NCBI RefSeq assembly: GCF_018728565.1
Contig: NZ_JACSOI010000002.1
Location: 186,001-250,000, forward strand
Reading direction: 5' to 3'
DNA: 64,000 nt
Source: Zobellia russellii
GTDB taxonomy: Bacteria; Bacteroidota; Bacteroidia; Flavobacteriales; Flavobacteriaceae
The number at the start of each line of letters is the position of its first letter. Positions within the stretch are counted from its first letter, which is position 1. This document shows positions 1 to 8,251 of this stretch, in pieces. The notes under the pieces were generated by a model, which saw only the letters and a program-made list of their open reading frames with translations, had not been told where the DNA came from and did not search any database. A program made the translations under genes and the position numbers.

Positions 1-215
1 CCGATAAAAAAGCAAAACGCTTATTACTTTTTGCCGAAATGAAACTACCCGGAGAAGCTTGGCTAGAATTTAAAATTGACGAAAACAATGTACTGCACCA
101 AACGGCAACGTTCAGACCTAGGGGTCTCAAAGGACGATTATACTGGTACAGTATTGTACCTTTTCATTATTTCATCTTTGGTGGTATGATCCGCAATATT
201 GCCAGAGCAAAATGA
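1..215 (+). CDS. DUF2867-like protein, C-terminal end (partial)
   Basis: An open frame (first full codon at base 3) runs in from the left edge and stops at a TGA at 213-215, giving about 70 residues. The tail has the look of the DUF2867 domain found at the C-terminus of NAD(P)-binding, SDR-like Bacteroidota proteins: a GEAWLEFKI stretch, then FRPRGLKGRLYW, then an aromatic YSIVPFHYFIFGG segment that may lie in a membrane. The stop overlaps the next start as ATGA, so translation of the two genes is probably coupled. The N-terminal nucleotide-binding part lies outside the window, so the family call rests on the tail alone. Confidence 0.6.
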   Translation, partial: DKKAKRLLLFAEMKLPGEAWLEFKIDENNVLHQTATFRPRGLKGRLYWYSIVPFHYFIFGGMIRNIARAK

Positions 216-1120
216 ACCAACTGCACATATTCATTTTACTATTGGGCCTTGCAACGTTGAACTTTGTTCACGGTCAGGCTTCCGCTTCAAGTGAATTGGA
301 GATGCCTCAAAGGGCTCCCTTGGGCTATGAATCTATTGTAACCGTAAAGCTCAAAGAACCTTTGCAGTTAGGTAAAGCATATGAAATTGGGTTTTGGATT
401 TTTGGAAGACAATTGCCAGACCAAAGTTATTCGTATCCTATAGCCGTATTTCCATCGGACCATGGCGCAATCAATGCGAATGTTTTGGATAGTGTAGATG
501 CTGTTCAATCCGAACCTGAATTAACTGTTCATTCGCCTCCATCCTATACTTCCCGGGGCTATTTCACTTTTATTATTCGTCCTGACAAAGCTTATGACCA
601 TGTAACCATAGCCCTTAAAATTGAGAGCAAACAATCTTCATTAATCGATTTTAACAAAGACATTACCGTTACGGGCATTGCTGTAAAAGCCCTCCCTTCC
701 CGACCAAAGGACAAAACCGGACTTCTAAAAAAAGAAGGTGTAACCCATACGAATCCACCTGATAAAATTGCGGACCGCATCTTAATAGACAGTAAAAAAA
801 CTTATACAGTTCTTGAAAAAAGAGTGCGCTTGGCACTTTACGACCACCGCAGAATAGATGATGATATCGTGACCATTTACTTGAATGGGGCAGTTGCTAT
901 TCAACATGTAAAATTGAAGCGTAAAAAGCAATTTTTCAATCTCACATTACAGCCCGGGAAAAATACGATTACCCTACATGCCGAAAATTTAGGTGAAGTA
1001 GCCCCGAACACCGCGGCCATTCTTATACAGACAAAAAAAGAAGAGTTTATGGCAGTATTGGAGTCGGATTTGGGTCAAAGTTCTTATTTTACGCTTGTTT
1101 ACCAAAAACCCGAACCCTAA
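212..1120 (+). CDS. Secreted protein of unknown function
   Basis: A protein of 302 residues with a clear signal peptide (hydrophobic residues 5-18, probable cleavage after HGQA). I do not recognise the mature family. It appears beta-rich; residues 40-160 read like a carbohydrate- or adhesion-type sandwich, and residues 190-300 contain a segment resembling the substrate-free filament-like TLYxNG repeats (IYLNGAVAIQHVKL) seen in secreted Bacteroidota proteins. There is no catalytic motif and no lipobox. The start overlaps the preceding stop by four bases and the BCCT transporter gene begins 9 bp downstream, so the three genes look like one operon. The protein is expected in the periplasm or outside the cell. 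Confidence 0.7.
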   Translation: MNQLHIFILLLGLATLNFVHGQASASSELEMPQRAPLGYESIVTVKLKEPLQLGKAYEIGFWIFGRQLPDQSYSYPIAVFPSDHGAINANVLDSVDAVQSEPELTVHSPPSYTSRGYFTFIIRPDKAYDHVTIALKIESKQSSLIDFNKDITVTGIAVKALPSRPKDKTGLLKKEGVTHTNPPDKIADRILIDSKKTYTVLEKRVRLALYDHRRIDDDIVTIYLNGAVAIQHVKLKRKKQFFNLTLQPGKNTITLHAENLGEVAPNTAAILIQTKKEEFMAVLESDLGQSSYFTLVYQKPEP

Positions 1121-1129
1121 TTACCGAGC

Positions 1130-2620
1130 ATGCGGCACCTTAAAAACCCTTTACTTTCCGTTTCCATCGGTATAATTTTCCTGTTTACCCTTGTCGTTTT
1201 CTTTGCCACGGAAACCAGCTATGAAGCTATTGAAACGGCTTCGGTGTGGGTCAGGAATTATTTTGGGTTCCTCTACCTTTATCTAGGGTTGGGATGCGTG
1301 CTTTTTTTATTGGCAATCGCCTTTTCGCCTTTCGGAAAAATTAAATTGGGCAAGAAAAATTCAAAACCCGAACACTCCCTTTGGGCTTGGACGGCTATGC
1401 TCTACAGTGCAGGAATGGGCTCAGGAATTTTGCTCCGTGCCGTACAGGAACCTGTTTTTATGCAACAGCACCCGCCCTACACTTCTGATTTGCAACCCGA
1501 AATTTTAGCATTGGAATTCACCTTCTATCAATGGGGGTTTACAGCTTGGGCCTTTTACGGACTGTTTGCCATGGTTGTAGGCTATGCACTCTTCGTAAAG
1601 AAAAAGAAAGTAAGGGTAAGCTCTACCATAGCGGATACTATTTCCAATCCTTTGGCCAAAAGTGGAATTGATATCATGACCATCATTACCACTGTTTTTG
1701 GACTCATAGCTGCAATAGGTTTGGGTACAACACAAATAAACGGCGGTCTTAATCATGTTTTCACCACCAATTTTGGTGTAACCACTACGTTACTTTTGGC
1801 CGTTCTCATCTCGGCAATCGCATTCTATTCCGCTTGGCAAGGGGTCAATAAGGGCATAAAGATTATTTCAAAAGTGAATATTCTGATTACAACCGTTCTA
1901 CTTCTGTTCATTTTTTTTATGAGTGATGTCTTAGGAATAGTGAAGTCCTTTGCCATGGCTACCTTTAACTACCTTGTTGATTTTGTCCCTATGAGCCTCG
2001 CATACGGGAACTATAACCCCGGAATGACCTTTCTAACCGATTGGACTTTCTATTATTGGGCCTTTTGGTTGGCTTGGGCTCCGTTTACAGGAATCTTCAT
2101 TGCACGTATATCAAAAGGGCGCACCCTACGCCAATTACTTTTGGGCGTTCTGATCATTCCGTCTTTGGGGACATTTTTTTGGTTTTCGGTTTTTGGCACT
2201 TCGGCTTTTGAACTTATAACGTCTTGGGGTACGTACAACAATGAATTTGGAGATGTCTTTTCCTCCATTTTTGTATTCTTTGAAAACTATCCCATGGCAA
2301 CGCTCCTAAATTTTACTACCATTTTTTTACTTATTAGTTTTTTGGTGACCTCTGTAGATTCTGCAGTTTTCGTTCTTAGCATGTTTACGGATCATGGGAA
2401 AAAGAACCCCAGCAAAAAACACAGACTTATCTGGGCCGTTTTTATTTTACTGGCCACCATGTCCCTACTTCTTTTAGGAAACGCCAAACCGGATATAGAT
2501 GTACTTACGGCAGTTCAAAAGTTATTGATCGTAACCTCGTTACCTTTTGCCCTTTTCATGGTCTATATGGCCGGAGCTTTTGTTTGGGAGGTTGGTTTTA
2601 AGAAGCAAAAACACGACTAA
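1130..2620 (+). CDS. BCCT family transporter
   Basis: A protein of 496 residues with about twelve membrane segments. It belongs to the betaine/carnitine/choline transporter family of cation-coupled or exchange carriers for quaternary ammonium compounds in the inner membrane. The family hallmarks are visible: the TM3 glycine stretch AGMGSG at about 94-99 followed by an EP pair (107-108), a TM4 aromatic region (FYQWGFTAWAFY), and the TM8 tryptophan box (WTFYYWAFWLAWAPFTG) followed by FIARISKGRT. The usual FWGVAEP after the glycine stretch reads LLRAVQEP here, so the binding-site lining differs and the substrate cannot be assigned. Both termini are short compared with osmoregulated BetP-type members. 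Confidence 0.9.
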   Translation: MRHLKNPLLSVSIGIIFLFTLVVFFATETSYEAIETASVWVRNYFGFLYLYLGLGCVLFLLAIAFSPFGKIKLGKKNSKPEHSLWAWTAMLYSAGMGSGILLRAVQEPVFMQQHPPYTSDLQPEILALEFTFYQWGFTAWAFYGLFAMVVGYALFVKKKKVRVSSTIADTISNPLAKSGIDIMTIITTVFGLIAAIGLGTTQINGGLNHVFTTNFGVTTTLLLAVLISAIAFYSAWQGVNKGIKIISKVNILITTVLLLFIFFMSDVLGIVKSFAMATFNYLVDFVPMSLAYGNYNPGMTFLTDWTFYYWAFWLAWAPFTGIFIARISKGRTLRQLLLGVLIIPSLGTFFWFSVFGTSAFELITSWGTYNNEFGDVFSSIFVFFENYPMATLLNFTTIFLLISFLVTSVDSAVFVLSMFTDHGKKNPSKKHRLIWAVFILLATMSLLLLGNAKPDIDVLTAVQKLLIVTSLPFALFMVYMAGAFVWEVGFKKQKHD

Positions 2621-2870
2621 TACATCACTCTTTATCATTGTACATGTCTTATAGGACCTGATTAAACTTCAAAAACCAAATTTAATAAGCTTCCAAAAAC
2701 AGCAGTAAAAACAGCACTTCCGATGAAGTGATAGAAAACATCGTTAAGCAAAAATGGTATTCAACATTATACTTTAGTTTGACATCAGAAAAAGCTCATT
2801 TGGCAACAATCGGGTTTTTTGAGTCCATAGTCGCCGTAAATTAGCTTCAGAAATCAAAACCCCCACCATT

Positions 2871-3020
2871 ATGAACAAGAAATTAAAAAGCCTACTTTAT
2901 TTTGCAAGTTTTGTAACTGCAATTATCGTTTATGACAATGACAATAAGAACCATGAGGCGGATAATGCTGTTGCAGAAGTAACAATAGAACAAAATTCAA
3001 CCCAAGAGGGATTGAACTAA
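2871..3020 (+). CDS. Possible small membrane-anchored protein, 49 aa
   Basis: An ATG-initiated frame of 49 residues. It starts with two lysines and a hydrophobic stretch (LLYFASFVTAIIVY), followed by an Asp/Asn- and Glu-rich polar tail. This is the composition of a small secreted or single-pass protein rather than random sequence. It lies on the plus strand in an otherwise empty 537-bp gap and ends 74 bp before a strong hairpin terminator. No homolog is known to me and there is no lipobox, so coding status is uncertain. Confidence 0.4.
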   Translation: MNKKLKSLLYFASFVTAIIVYDNDNKNHEADNAVAEVTIEQNSTQEGLN

Positions 3021-3093
3021 AAATATTTTGAAAACTATTTAGGTTTCCCAAAAGCCTATCTGTTTTCACCTAGAACATACCTACTTAAAATGC

Positions 3094-3129
3094 AAAAAGG
3101 ACCTAGAAATATCTAGGTCCTTTTTTTTT
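3094..3129. terminator. Bidirectional intrinsic terminator
   Basis: A perfect stem AAAAAGGACCTAGA / TCTAGGTCCTTTTT with a short loop is followed by a run of nine T on the plus strand and flanked by A on the other side. It lies between the small plus-strand frame and the 3' end of the minus-strand LytTR regulator, so it can end transcription from both sides. Confidence 0.85.
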
Positions 3130-3157
3130 ACTCGTACAGCAGACCAATTAAAGCTGC

Positions 3158-3847
3158 TTAAAACAATTCCTCCTTTACTGCATCAAAATATTGGGCACTC
3201 ACGGGAATCTCTTTATTCCCTATATAAATATCACGCCCTTTTAAAGACGTTACTTTTTTACGGTTTACAATAAAAGAACGGTGTACCCGCATAAATTGGT
3301 CTGTAGGCAATAGTTCTATCAGTTTCTTTAGCGACTGCAAGCTCATGAACTTTTTATCGCCCAAATAAAAATTAACGTATTCACTATCACTTTCAATATA
3401 GAGAATGTCATCATACTTAAGCTTGTGAAGGTCATAACCCGACTTAATGGTAATACTATCCGCAGAGTCCTTGTCTTTAGTATATACTTCTTTATTAGGT
3501 TTTGCTTTATTTACTGCCGATAAAAAACGTTCAAAACTAATGGGTTTCAACAAGTAATCCAGTGCACTAAGCTCAAACCCCTCCAAAGCGTATTCGGAAT
3601 AGGCTGTGGTAAATATGACCTGTGTATGATTCGGGACCAGCTTAGCCAAATCCGTGCCTTTTATTTCTGGCATCTGAATATCTAGAAAAAGTAAGTCTAC
3701 CCGCTCACTTTTCATAATGTTCAGGGCATCCAAAGGGTTGGCAACTTCGGCCACGAGCTTTAAAAAATCCAACCGTTCTATATAGGCTTTTAATAGGCCT
3801 CGCGCCAGTTCTTCATCGTCTACTACAATACATTTAATGGGTTCCAT
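3158..3847 (-). CDS. LytTR-family response regulator
   Basis: A protein of 229 residues. The N-terminal receiver domain (about 1-120) has the acidic pocket D10-D11, the phospho-acceptor Asp56 in FLDIQMP, a conserved threonine in FTTAYSEYA and a Lys-Pro pair (LLKP). The C-terminal LytTR DNA-binding domain (about 127-225) carries MRVHRSFIVNRKKV. It should be a cytoplasmic transcription factor activated by its cognate kinase. The start lies 14 bp inside the upstream kinase gene, so the two are translationally coupled. It is a paralog of the regulator at 8252-8986. Confidence 0.95.
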   Translation of the reverse strand: MEPIKCIVVDDEELARGLLKAYIERLDFLKLVAEVANPLDALNIMKSERVDLLFLDIQMPEIKGTDLAKLVPNHTQVIFTTAYSEYALEGFELSALDYLLKPISFERFLSAVNKAKPNKEVYTKDKDSADSITIKSGYDLHKLKYDDILYIESDSEYVNFYLGDKKFMSLQSLKKLIELLPTDQFMRVHRSFIVNRKKVTSLKGRDIYIGNKEIPVSAQYFDAVKEELF

Positions 3848-4862
3848 CTAAATTGATGCTAAGATTTACGGTATAACTTTTAGGGGTCTGTTCAATATTT
3901 AATTTGTGTTTATGCGGATAAAGAATTTCTAATCGTTTTTTAACATTCTCCAATCCTATACCACCAACGGCGTCTTTTTGAGCGGGCGTTTCCGAAACAC
4001 TATTGGACACATAAAAATCTATCTTTTGGTTATCCGAACGTACTTTTATTTCCAAATATCCATCTGCTGCATGGTCTACATTTCCGTGCTTTAGGGCATT
4101 TTCAACAAAGGGTATAAATAGCATTGGTGCTATGATCGCATTGGAATTGGACAATTGAAAATCGGTTTTTATCGGAAAAGGTTTACTGCTCTTTAAACGG
4201 AATAAATCCAGATAATTACTAATATAAGCAATCTCCTTTTTAACGGAAACCATAGGCTGTTCGCACTCGTACAATACGTACCTAAGCATATTGGACAAAG
4301 TTCCTATACTCTCTTGCGTACGGCCGGAATCAATTACCGAAAGGGCATAAATATTATTAAGCGAATTGAACAAAAAATGTGGGTTAATCTGAGACTTTAA
4401 AAACTTCAATTCCATCTGAAGGTTTTCATTTTTGTTTCTAATGGTCTCCTCTTCTTTCTTTTGGGCGAACAAAAAAGTTTCCACAAATGTGGCCAACACG
4501 TAGGCAATGGAAAGTATTAAGAACTGAATTAAAATTTGGGGAGGAGCCATTGGCGGACCACCTCTACGCGCTCCCGGTGGGGGTCTCATACTATTCTCAG
4601 GAGACATTAAATTTTCAGAAATCAGAAACGAACAACTAATCAATATAACAAAGGACACTACTCCAAAAAGAACATACTTTTTCTTGAAAAGTAAGGCTGG
4701 GGCAGTTAGATAAATTAGTGCGGCTATAACCACGATCTGCATGATAAAGGAAGATACGTTTTTGTTTAAAAACCGCGCATTTTCATTAAGTAACAACCAA
4801 GCCATAAACCAAATGGCCATCCATAAAAATACATGAAAAAGAAAACGATGTGTTTGTTTCAT
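3834..4862 (-). CDS. LytS-type sensor histidine kinase
   Basis: A protein of 342 residues. Four membrane segments (about 8-26, 36-57, 63-82, 109-133) precede a short coiled linker (134-155), the His_kinase (PF06580) phospho-acceptor motif NPHFLFN with His162, and a HATPase domain with FVENALKHG and a GIGLENVKKRL G-box. By topology the segment between TM3 and TM4 (83-108) faces the periplasm; it is unusually rich in Pro, Arg and Gly (RPPPGARRGGPPMAPP). There is no separate sensor domain, so sensing must use the membrane part or this loop. It is divergent to the EF-hand/YHYH cassette, with a 193-bp shared upstream region. Confidence 0.95.
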   Translation of the reverse strand: MKQTHRFLFHVFLWMAIWFMAWLLLNENARFLNKNVSSFIMQIVVIAALIYLTAPALLFKKKYVLFGVVSFVILISCSFLISENLMSPENSMRPPPGARRGGPPMAPPQILIQFLILSIAYVLATFVETFLFAQKKEEETIRNKNENLQMELKFLKSQINPHFLFNSLNNIYALSVIDSGRTQESIGTLSNMLRYVLYECEQPMVSVKKEIAYISNYLDLFRLKSSKPFPIKTDFQLSNSNAIIAPMLFIPFVENALKHGNVDHAADGYLEIKVRSDNQKIDFYVSNSVSETPAQKDAVGGIGLENVKKRLEILYPHKHKLNIEQTPKSYTVNLSINLDGTH

Positions 4863-5055
4863 GCTACAAATTAAAGTAATTATTTCTCGTCAGAGCCCTA
4901 AAAATACCATTCTAAACGGCTAAAACTATACAGTTTACAGAGTGTAAACCGGCATTCACTGAAAACCTTCCATCACTTACAGATTACCGTCATTCCGTAT
5001 CTAACCTTTGCCCACCTTTGTCATCACAAATAGAAATAATTAAAAAATAAATACA

Positions 5056-5334
5056 ATGAACAAAAAATCATTTTACACAGTAATCGCTACTACAGCTTTT
5101 ACCCTTATCGCAGTTCAAACTTCATCTGCCCAAGAAAAACGAGGTCAAGAGCCACCATCGGCCACCGAATTGATAAAACAGATGGATGCAGATGAGGACG
5201 GTAAACTTTCCGAAATAGAGGTAAAAGGCCCTCTAAAAAACGACTTTGTAAAAATAGATACGGACGAAGACGGATACCTTTCTCTAGATGAACTCAAAAA
5301 AGCGCCAAAACCCAAAAGAGGAAAAAAGCAATAG
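5056..5334 (+). CDS. Secreted EF-hand protein
   Basis: A protein of 92 residues with a signal peptide (1-25, ending SSAQ). The mature part is one EF-hand pair: loop 1 at residues 44-55 (DADEDGKLSEIE) and loop 2 at 68-79 (DTDEDGYLSLDE), both with acidic residues at positions 1, 3, 5 and 12 and a Gly at position 6, as needed for calcium binding. A basic tail (KPKRGKKQ) ends the protein. It is the first gene of the plus-strand cassette and lies 34 bp before the YHYH lipoprotein. It is probably a periplasmic or surface calcium-binding protein; no enzymatic role is visible. Confidence 0.9.
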   Translation: MNKKSFYTVIATTAFTLIAVQTSSAQEKRGQEPPSATELIKQMDADEDGKLSEIEVKGPLKNDFVKIDTDEDGYLSLDELKKAPKPKRGKKQ

Positions 5335-5368
5335 AAAGGCCAAAAATCAATTTAATTAAACAAATATT

Positions 5369-6139
5369 ATGAAAAAAAAAGCCCTAAAAAAAATCATCCC
5401 ATTTGGTTTTGCCGCTGTATTAATATCTATTGGATTTATTGCCTGTAGCTCCGATAGCGTAACGGATTCTGACCTAAACGAAGATTCCGAAGAAGAAATC
5501 GTAACAGAACTGCATGCTGCCTTTGCTGCTTTCAATCCCGATGCTACCACTATCTATTTAGATGGTTCCCAAGTGGTTATTGAAACTACCGGCCTACCTA
5601 ATCACGAAACCGTATACTGGGGCGAAGGTAGCTCCCTCTATAAAGAAGAACCGGATGTGGCATTGACGCCCAGCATCATGACAAGCAACAACAATGCAAC
5701 CACTATACGCGTAGACGCTACGCTAAACCTGACCGGTAATACCGTAGAGACTGATTTTAACACCATTGGCATTGCCGTGAGCGGCTCCTCTATATTTAAT
5801 GATCAAGAAGGTGGCGGACCATTGGACCAGGCTGCTGCCAGTTTGGATTGGACCGGCGCTCACATCGGGCCGGGAGTGTACCACTATCACCTAGAACCTA
5901 AAGCATTTTCAGATGATGATGATAAGTTAGTGGGCATACTTTTAGACGGTGTCTTTCTATACGGAAGAAAGTGTAATACCACGGGAACATACCCCACAGA
6001 CCTTGACGCTTCGGGAGGGCATGTTTCCACTACGCAGTATACCGATGGTGAAGAAGAGTACCACTACCATATTATTAATGAGGTATATTCTACAACAGGT
6101 TCTTATTTAGCCTTTGCAGGACCTTACCAAGGATACTAG
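5369..6139 (+). CDS. YHYH-domain lipoprotein
   Basis: A protein of 256 residues with a lipoprotein signal peptide (lipobox GFIAC, Cys26) and an acidic spacer (30-47). The YHYH family (PF14240) signature occurs at residues 171-174 (GVYHYHLEP) and again at 231-234 (EEYHYHIINE), with GILLDGVFLYGR between them, as is usual for this family. The family has no established biochemical function; the histidine-rich motifs suggest metal binding, which is inference. The cysteine in GRKCN and the acidic SDDDDK segment are further possible ligands. It lies between the EF-hand protein and the YwqK-like lipoprotein, with gaps of 34 and 5 bp. Confidence 0.9.
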   Translation: MKKKALKKIIPFGFAAVLISIGFIACSSDSVTDSDLNEDSEEEIVTELHAAFAAFNPDATTIYLDGSQVVIETTGLPNHETVYWGEGSSLYKEEPDVALTPSIMTSNNNATTIRVDATLNLTGNTVETDFNTIGIAVSGSSIFNDQEGGGPLDQAAASLDWTGAHIGPGVYHYHLEPKAFSDDDDKLVGILLDGVFLYGRKCNTTGTYPTDLDASGGHVSTTQYTDGEEEYHYHIINEVYSTTGSYLAFAGPYQGY

Positions 6140-6144
6140 ACATT

Positions 6145-6750
6145 ATGGCGAAATCACTTTTTTGTTGTATGCTATTGTCAATGCTCTTTATTTCTAGTTG
6201 TAAGGAGGTCTCGGCAGTAGAACCCGTTGCCGAAAAAACCATTGTCATCAATAATTTTGAACTACAAAAAAAGCATTTAACGCTCAACCCAAATGAAGGC
6301 AAGTGGTACTATAAAGACGAACCCTTTAATGGGTATTCCATAGCAAATCACCCAAATGGTAACCGAAGTGAGAAACTGGGGTATCTAAATGGCAAAAGAG
6401 AAGGCATTGCTAAAAGATGGGAAGCCAATGGTACGTTGCGCATACAATCTTACTATAAACAGAACCGTCTTGTAGGTAATTATAAAGTTTGGTGGCCAAA
6501 TGGCAAACTGGCCGAACAATCTACCTATGTAGACGGAGCATTGGAAGGAACCCAAAAAATGTGGTACGCCAATGGCGTTCTCGCCAAAGAAAGAAAACTC
6601 TCAAATGGCAAGGAAAAAGGTGTACAAAAAGCTTGGCTGCAAAATGGAAAGCTATACGTTAATTATGAAGCTAAAAATGGACGGATTTTTGGCATGCGAA
6701 GAGCTAACTCTTGTTATCAATTAGAAGATGAAGTTGTTGTTAGAAATTAA
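6145..6750 (+). CDS. YwqK-like MORN-variant repeat lipoprotein
   Basis: A protein of 201 residues with a lipobox (LFISSC, Cys at about 19) followed by a polar linker. From about residue 70 onwards it has five tandem repeats of the form W/Y-x-NG-x-L-x-x-x-x-x-Y-x-x-G-x-x-xG (for example RWEANGTLRIQSYY, WWPNGKLAEQSTY, WYANGVLAKERKL). Databases name this family 'YwqK family antitoxin', but nothing here resembles a toxin-antitoxin pair: the protein is exported and has no toxin neighbour. Its 3' end overlaps the SCO gene by 23 bp, so the two should be co-expressed. Confidence 0.85.
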   Translation: MAKSLFCCMLLSMLFISSCKEVSAVEPVAEKTIVINNFELQKKHLTLNPNEGKWYYKDEPFNGYSIANHPNGNRSEKLGYLNGKREGIAKRWEANGTLRIQSYYKQNRLVGNYKVWWPNGKLAEQSTYVDGALEGTQKMWYANGVLAKERKLSNGKEKGVQKAWLQNGKLYVNYEAKNGRIFGMRRANSCYQLEDEVVVRN

Positions 6751-7405
6751 AAATATCACTCTTACACTCCTTTTCACCCTTACACTTTTTACAGGTTGCA
6801 AAGAGGAAAAGAACCAAGCGGGAACCAGTAGAGTAGAATATCTTCCCTACTATGAAGACAAATCTTTTACGCCCCATTGGCTAGAACCAGGCTCGCCAGA
6901 AGAAAAGGCATTTCACAAAATTGGCAGCTACGCCCTTGTGGACCAAATGGGGGATACCATTACCCCTCGTACATTTGAAGATAAAATTTATGTAACGGAC
7001 TTTTTCTTTACGACCTGCCCTGGTATTTGTTTAAAAATGACAGGAAATATGCAAAAAGTACAGGCTGCTTTTAAAAATGACCCAGAGGTACTATTGTTAT
7101 CACATTCGGTGACCCCCACAATAGATTCTATTCCTCAGCTTAAATCATATGCGCAAAAAAATGGCATCCTTAACAACAAGTGGCATTTGGTTACCGGTGA
7201 TAAAATGGAAATATATGATTTGGGAAGAAATCAATATTTTGTTGAAAACGACTTAGGTTTTCCTAAAGACATAAATGACTTTTTACACACAGAGAACTTC
7301 TTGCTCATTGATAAAAACAAACACATTAGAGGCATTTATAATGGGTTGAACCGAGCCTCAATCGCACAATTGATTACAGATATCAAAGCCTTAAAAAAAG
7401 AATAG
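6728..7405 (+). CDS. SCO1/SenC-family lipoprotein
   Basis: A protein of 225 residues. A lipobox (FTGC, Cys24) anchors a thioredoxin-fold domain with the SCO copper-binding motif CPGIC (Cys97, Cys101) and the distal histidine in DFLHTENF (His187), so all three copper ligands of the family are present. SCO proteins deliver copper to the CuA site of cytochrome oxidase or act as thiol oxidoreductases. No oxidase gene is near, so the target is unknown. The start overlaps the MORN lipoprotein; the alternative is a later Met, but the signal peptide fits this one. It is the fourth gene of the cassette. Confidence 0.93.
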   Translation: MKLLLEIKNITLTLLFTLTLFTGCKEEKNQAGTSRVEYLPYYEDKSFTPHWLEPGSPEEKAFHKIGSYALVDQMGDTITPRTFEDKIYVTDFFFTTCPGICLKMTGNMQKVQAAFKNDPEVLLLSHSVTPTIDSIPQLKSYAQKNGILNNKWHLVTGDKMEIYDLGRNQYFVENDLGFPKDINDFLHTENFLLIDKNKHIRGIYNGLNRASIAQLITDIKALKKE

Positions 7406-7411
7406 TCACCT

Positions 7412-8167
7412 ATGACAGTCTTTAGAAAAATACGAAAAAAGCTCTTGAGTTCGGGCAAACTCAAAAGCTATTTGGTCTATGCCTTTGGGGAAATTTTTCT
7501 TATTGTCATAGGTATTTTAATTGCTTGGAAAATTAACGATCTAAATGAGATCCGAAAAAACAGAATTGTAGAGCTCAAAATCTACGAAAGCCTGTACGAC
7601 GAGCTAAACACCAACCTAAAAAACCTGAACAGTTCTATTGACCGCTATTCCAACACCACAAAAACACTGGAAGACACAATGAACTATATAGGTCTTTCTT
7701 CCGATGAAATTAGCCAGGGCGCAAAGGACACCATTGTACATATAGACTACTCGCAGATAAACCTACTGGACGGTGCCGTAAACTCGGTTATAAGCACTAC
7801 TAAATTTGAGTTTATTGAAAGTGATTCCTTAAAGAGTTTGATTACCAATTATCCCGGTGAAATCCAGAAATTAAAATCGATAGATTTAAAAATCAGGGAC
7901 ATTATTCTGGGCAGATTACAACCTACCCTTGAGAAACACTTGGCCCTAAAGGATATGCTTTCTAAAGACAACCCAAAATACACACGTATAAAATCTTTTG
8001 GCGAGACTTCTGACTACCAGACATTGTTACGTAGTAAAGAATACCAAAATAGTTTAGTAGACCGTCTTTTACAAACCCAGAACTTACTTACAAGTGCCAA
8101 AAAACTTAGGAACAGAACCCAGGTAATGTCCATTAAATTAAAAGAAGAATTGGGGTATACCCTCTAG
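7412..8167 (+). CDS. DUF6090 family membrane protein
   Basis: A protein of 251 residues with a short basic N-terminus, a single membrane segment (about 23-41, EIFLIVIGILIAWKI) followed at once by NDLNE, and a long helical, probably coiled-coil extracytoplasmic part. The start and the membrane-segment context are the signature of DUF6090, a family common in Flavobacteriia and without known function. It follows the SCO gene after 6 bp and closes the cassette; the next genes are convergent. It may be a scaffold or receptor in the inner membrane, which is only inference. Confidence 0.8.
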   Translation: MTVFRKIRKKLLSSGKLKSYLVYAFGEIFLIVIGILIAWKINDLNEIRKNRIVELKIYESLYDELNTNLKNLNSSIDRYSNTTKTLEDTMNYIGLSSDEISQGAKDTIVHIDYSQINLLDGAVNSVISTTKFEFIESDSLKSLITNYPGEIQKLKSIDLKIRDIILGRLQPTLEKHLALKDMLSKDNPKYTRIKSFGETSDYQTLLRSKEYQNSLVDRLLQTQNLLTSAKKLRNRTQVMSIKLKEELGYTL

Positions 8168-8251
8168 GTTACATGGCTTCCGTCCCGAAAAGAATTTTCA
8201 TAGACCCAAAGAGCCCAAAAACCTCATTTTGCCCGAAACTCGTCGTATTTA

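Noticed and set aside
6145-6750. Toxin-antitoxin system suggested by the database name of the YwqK family
   Set aside because: The protein is an exported lipoprotein of MORN-like repeats without a toxin partner; the name is historical.
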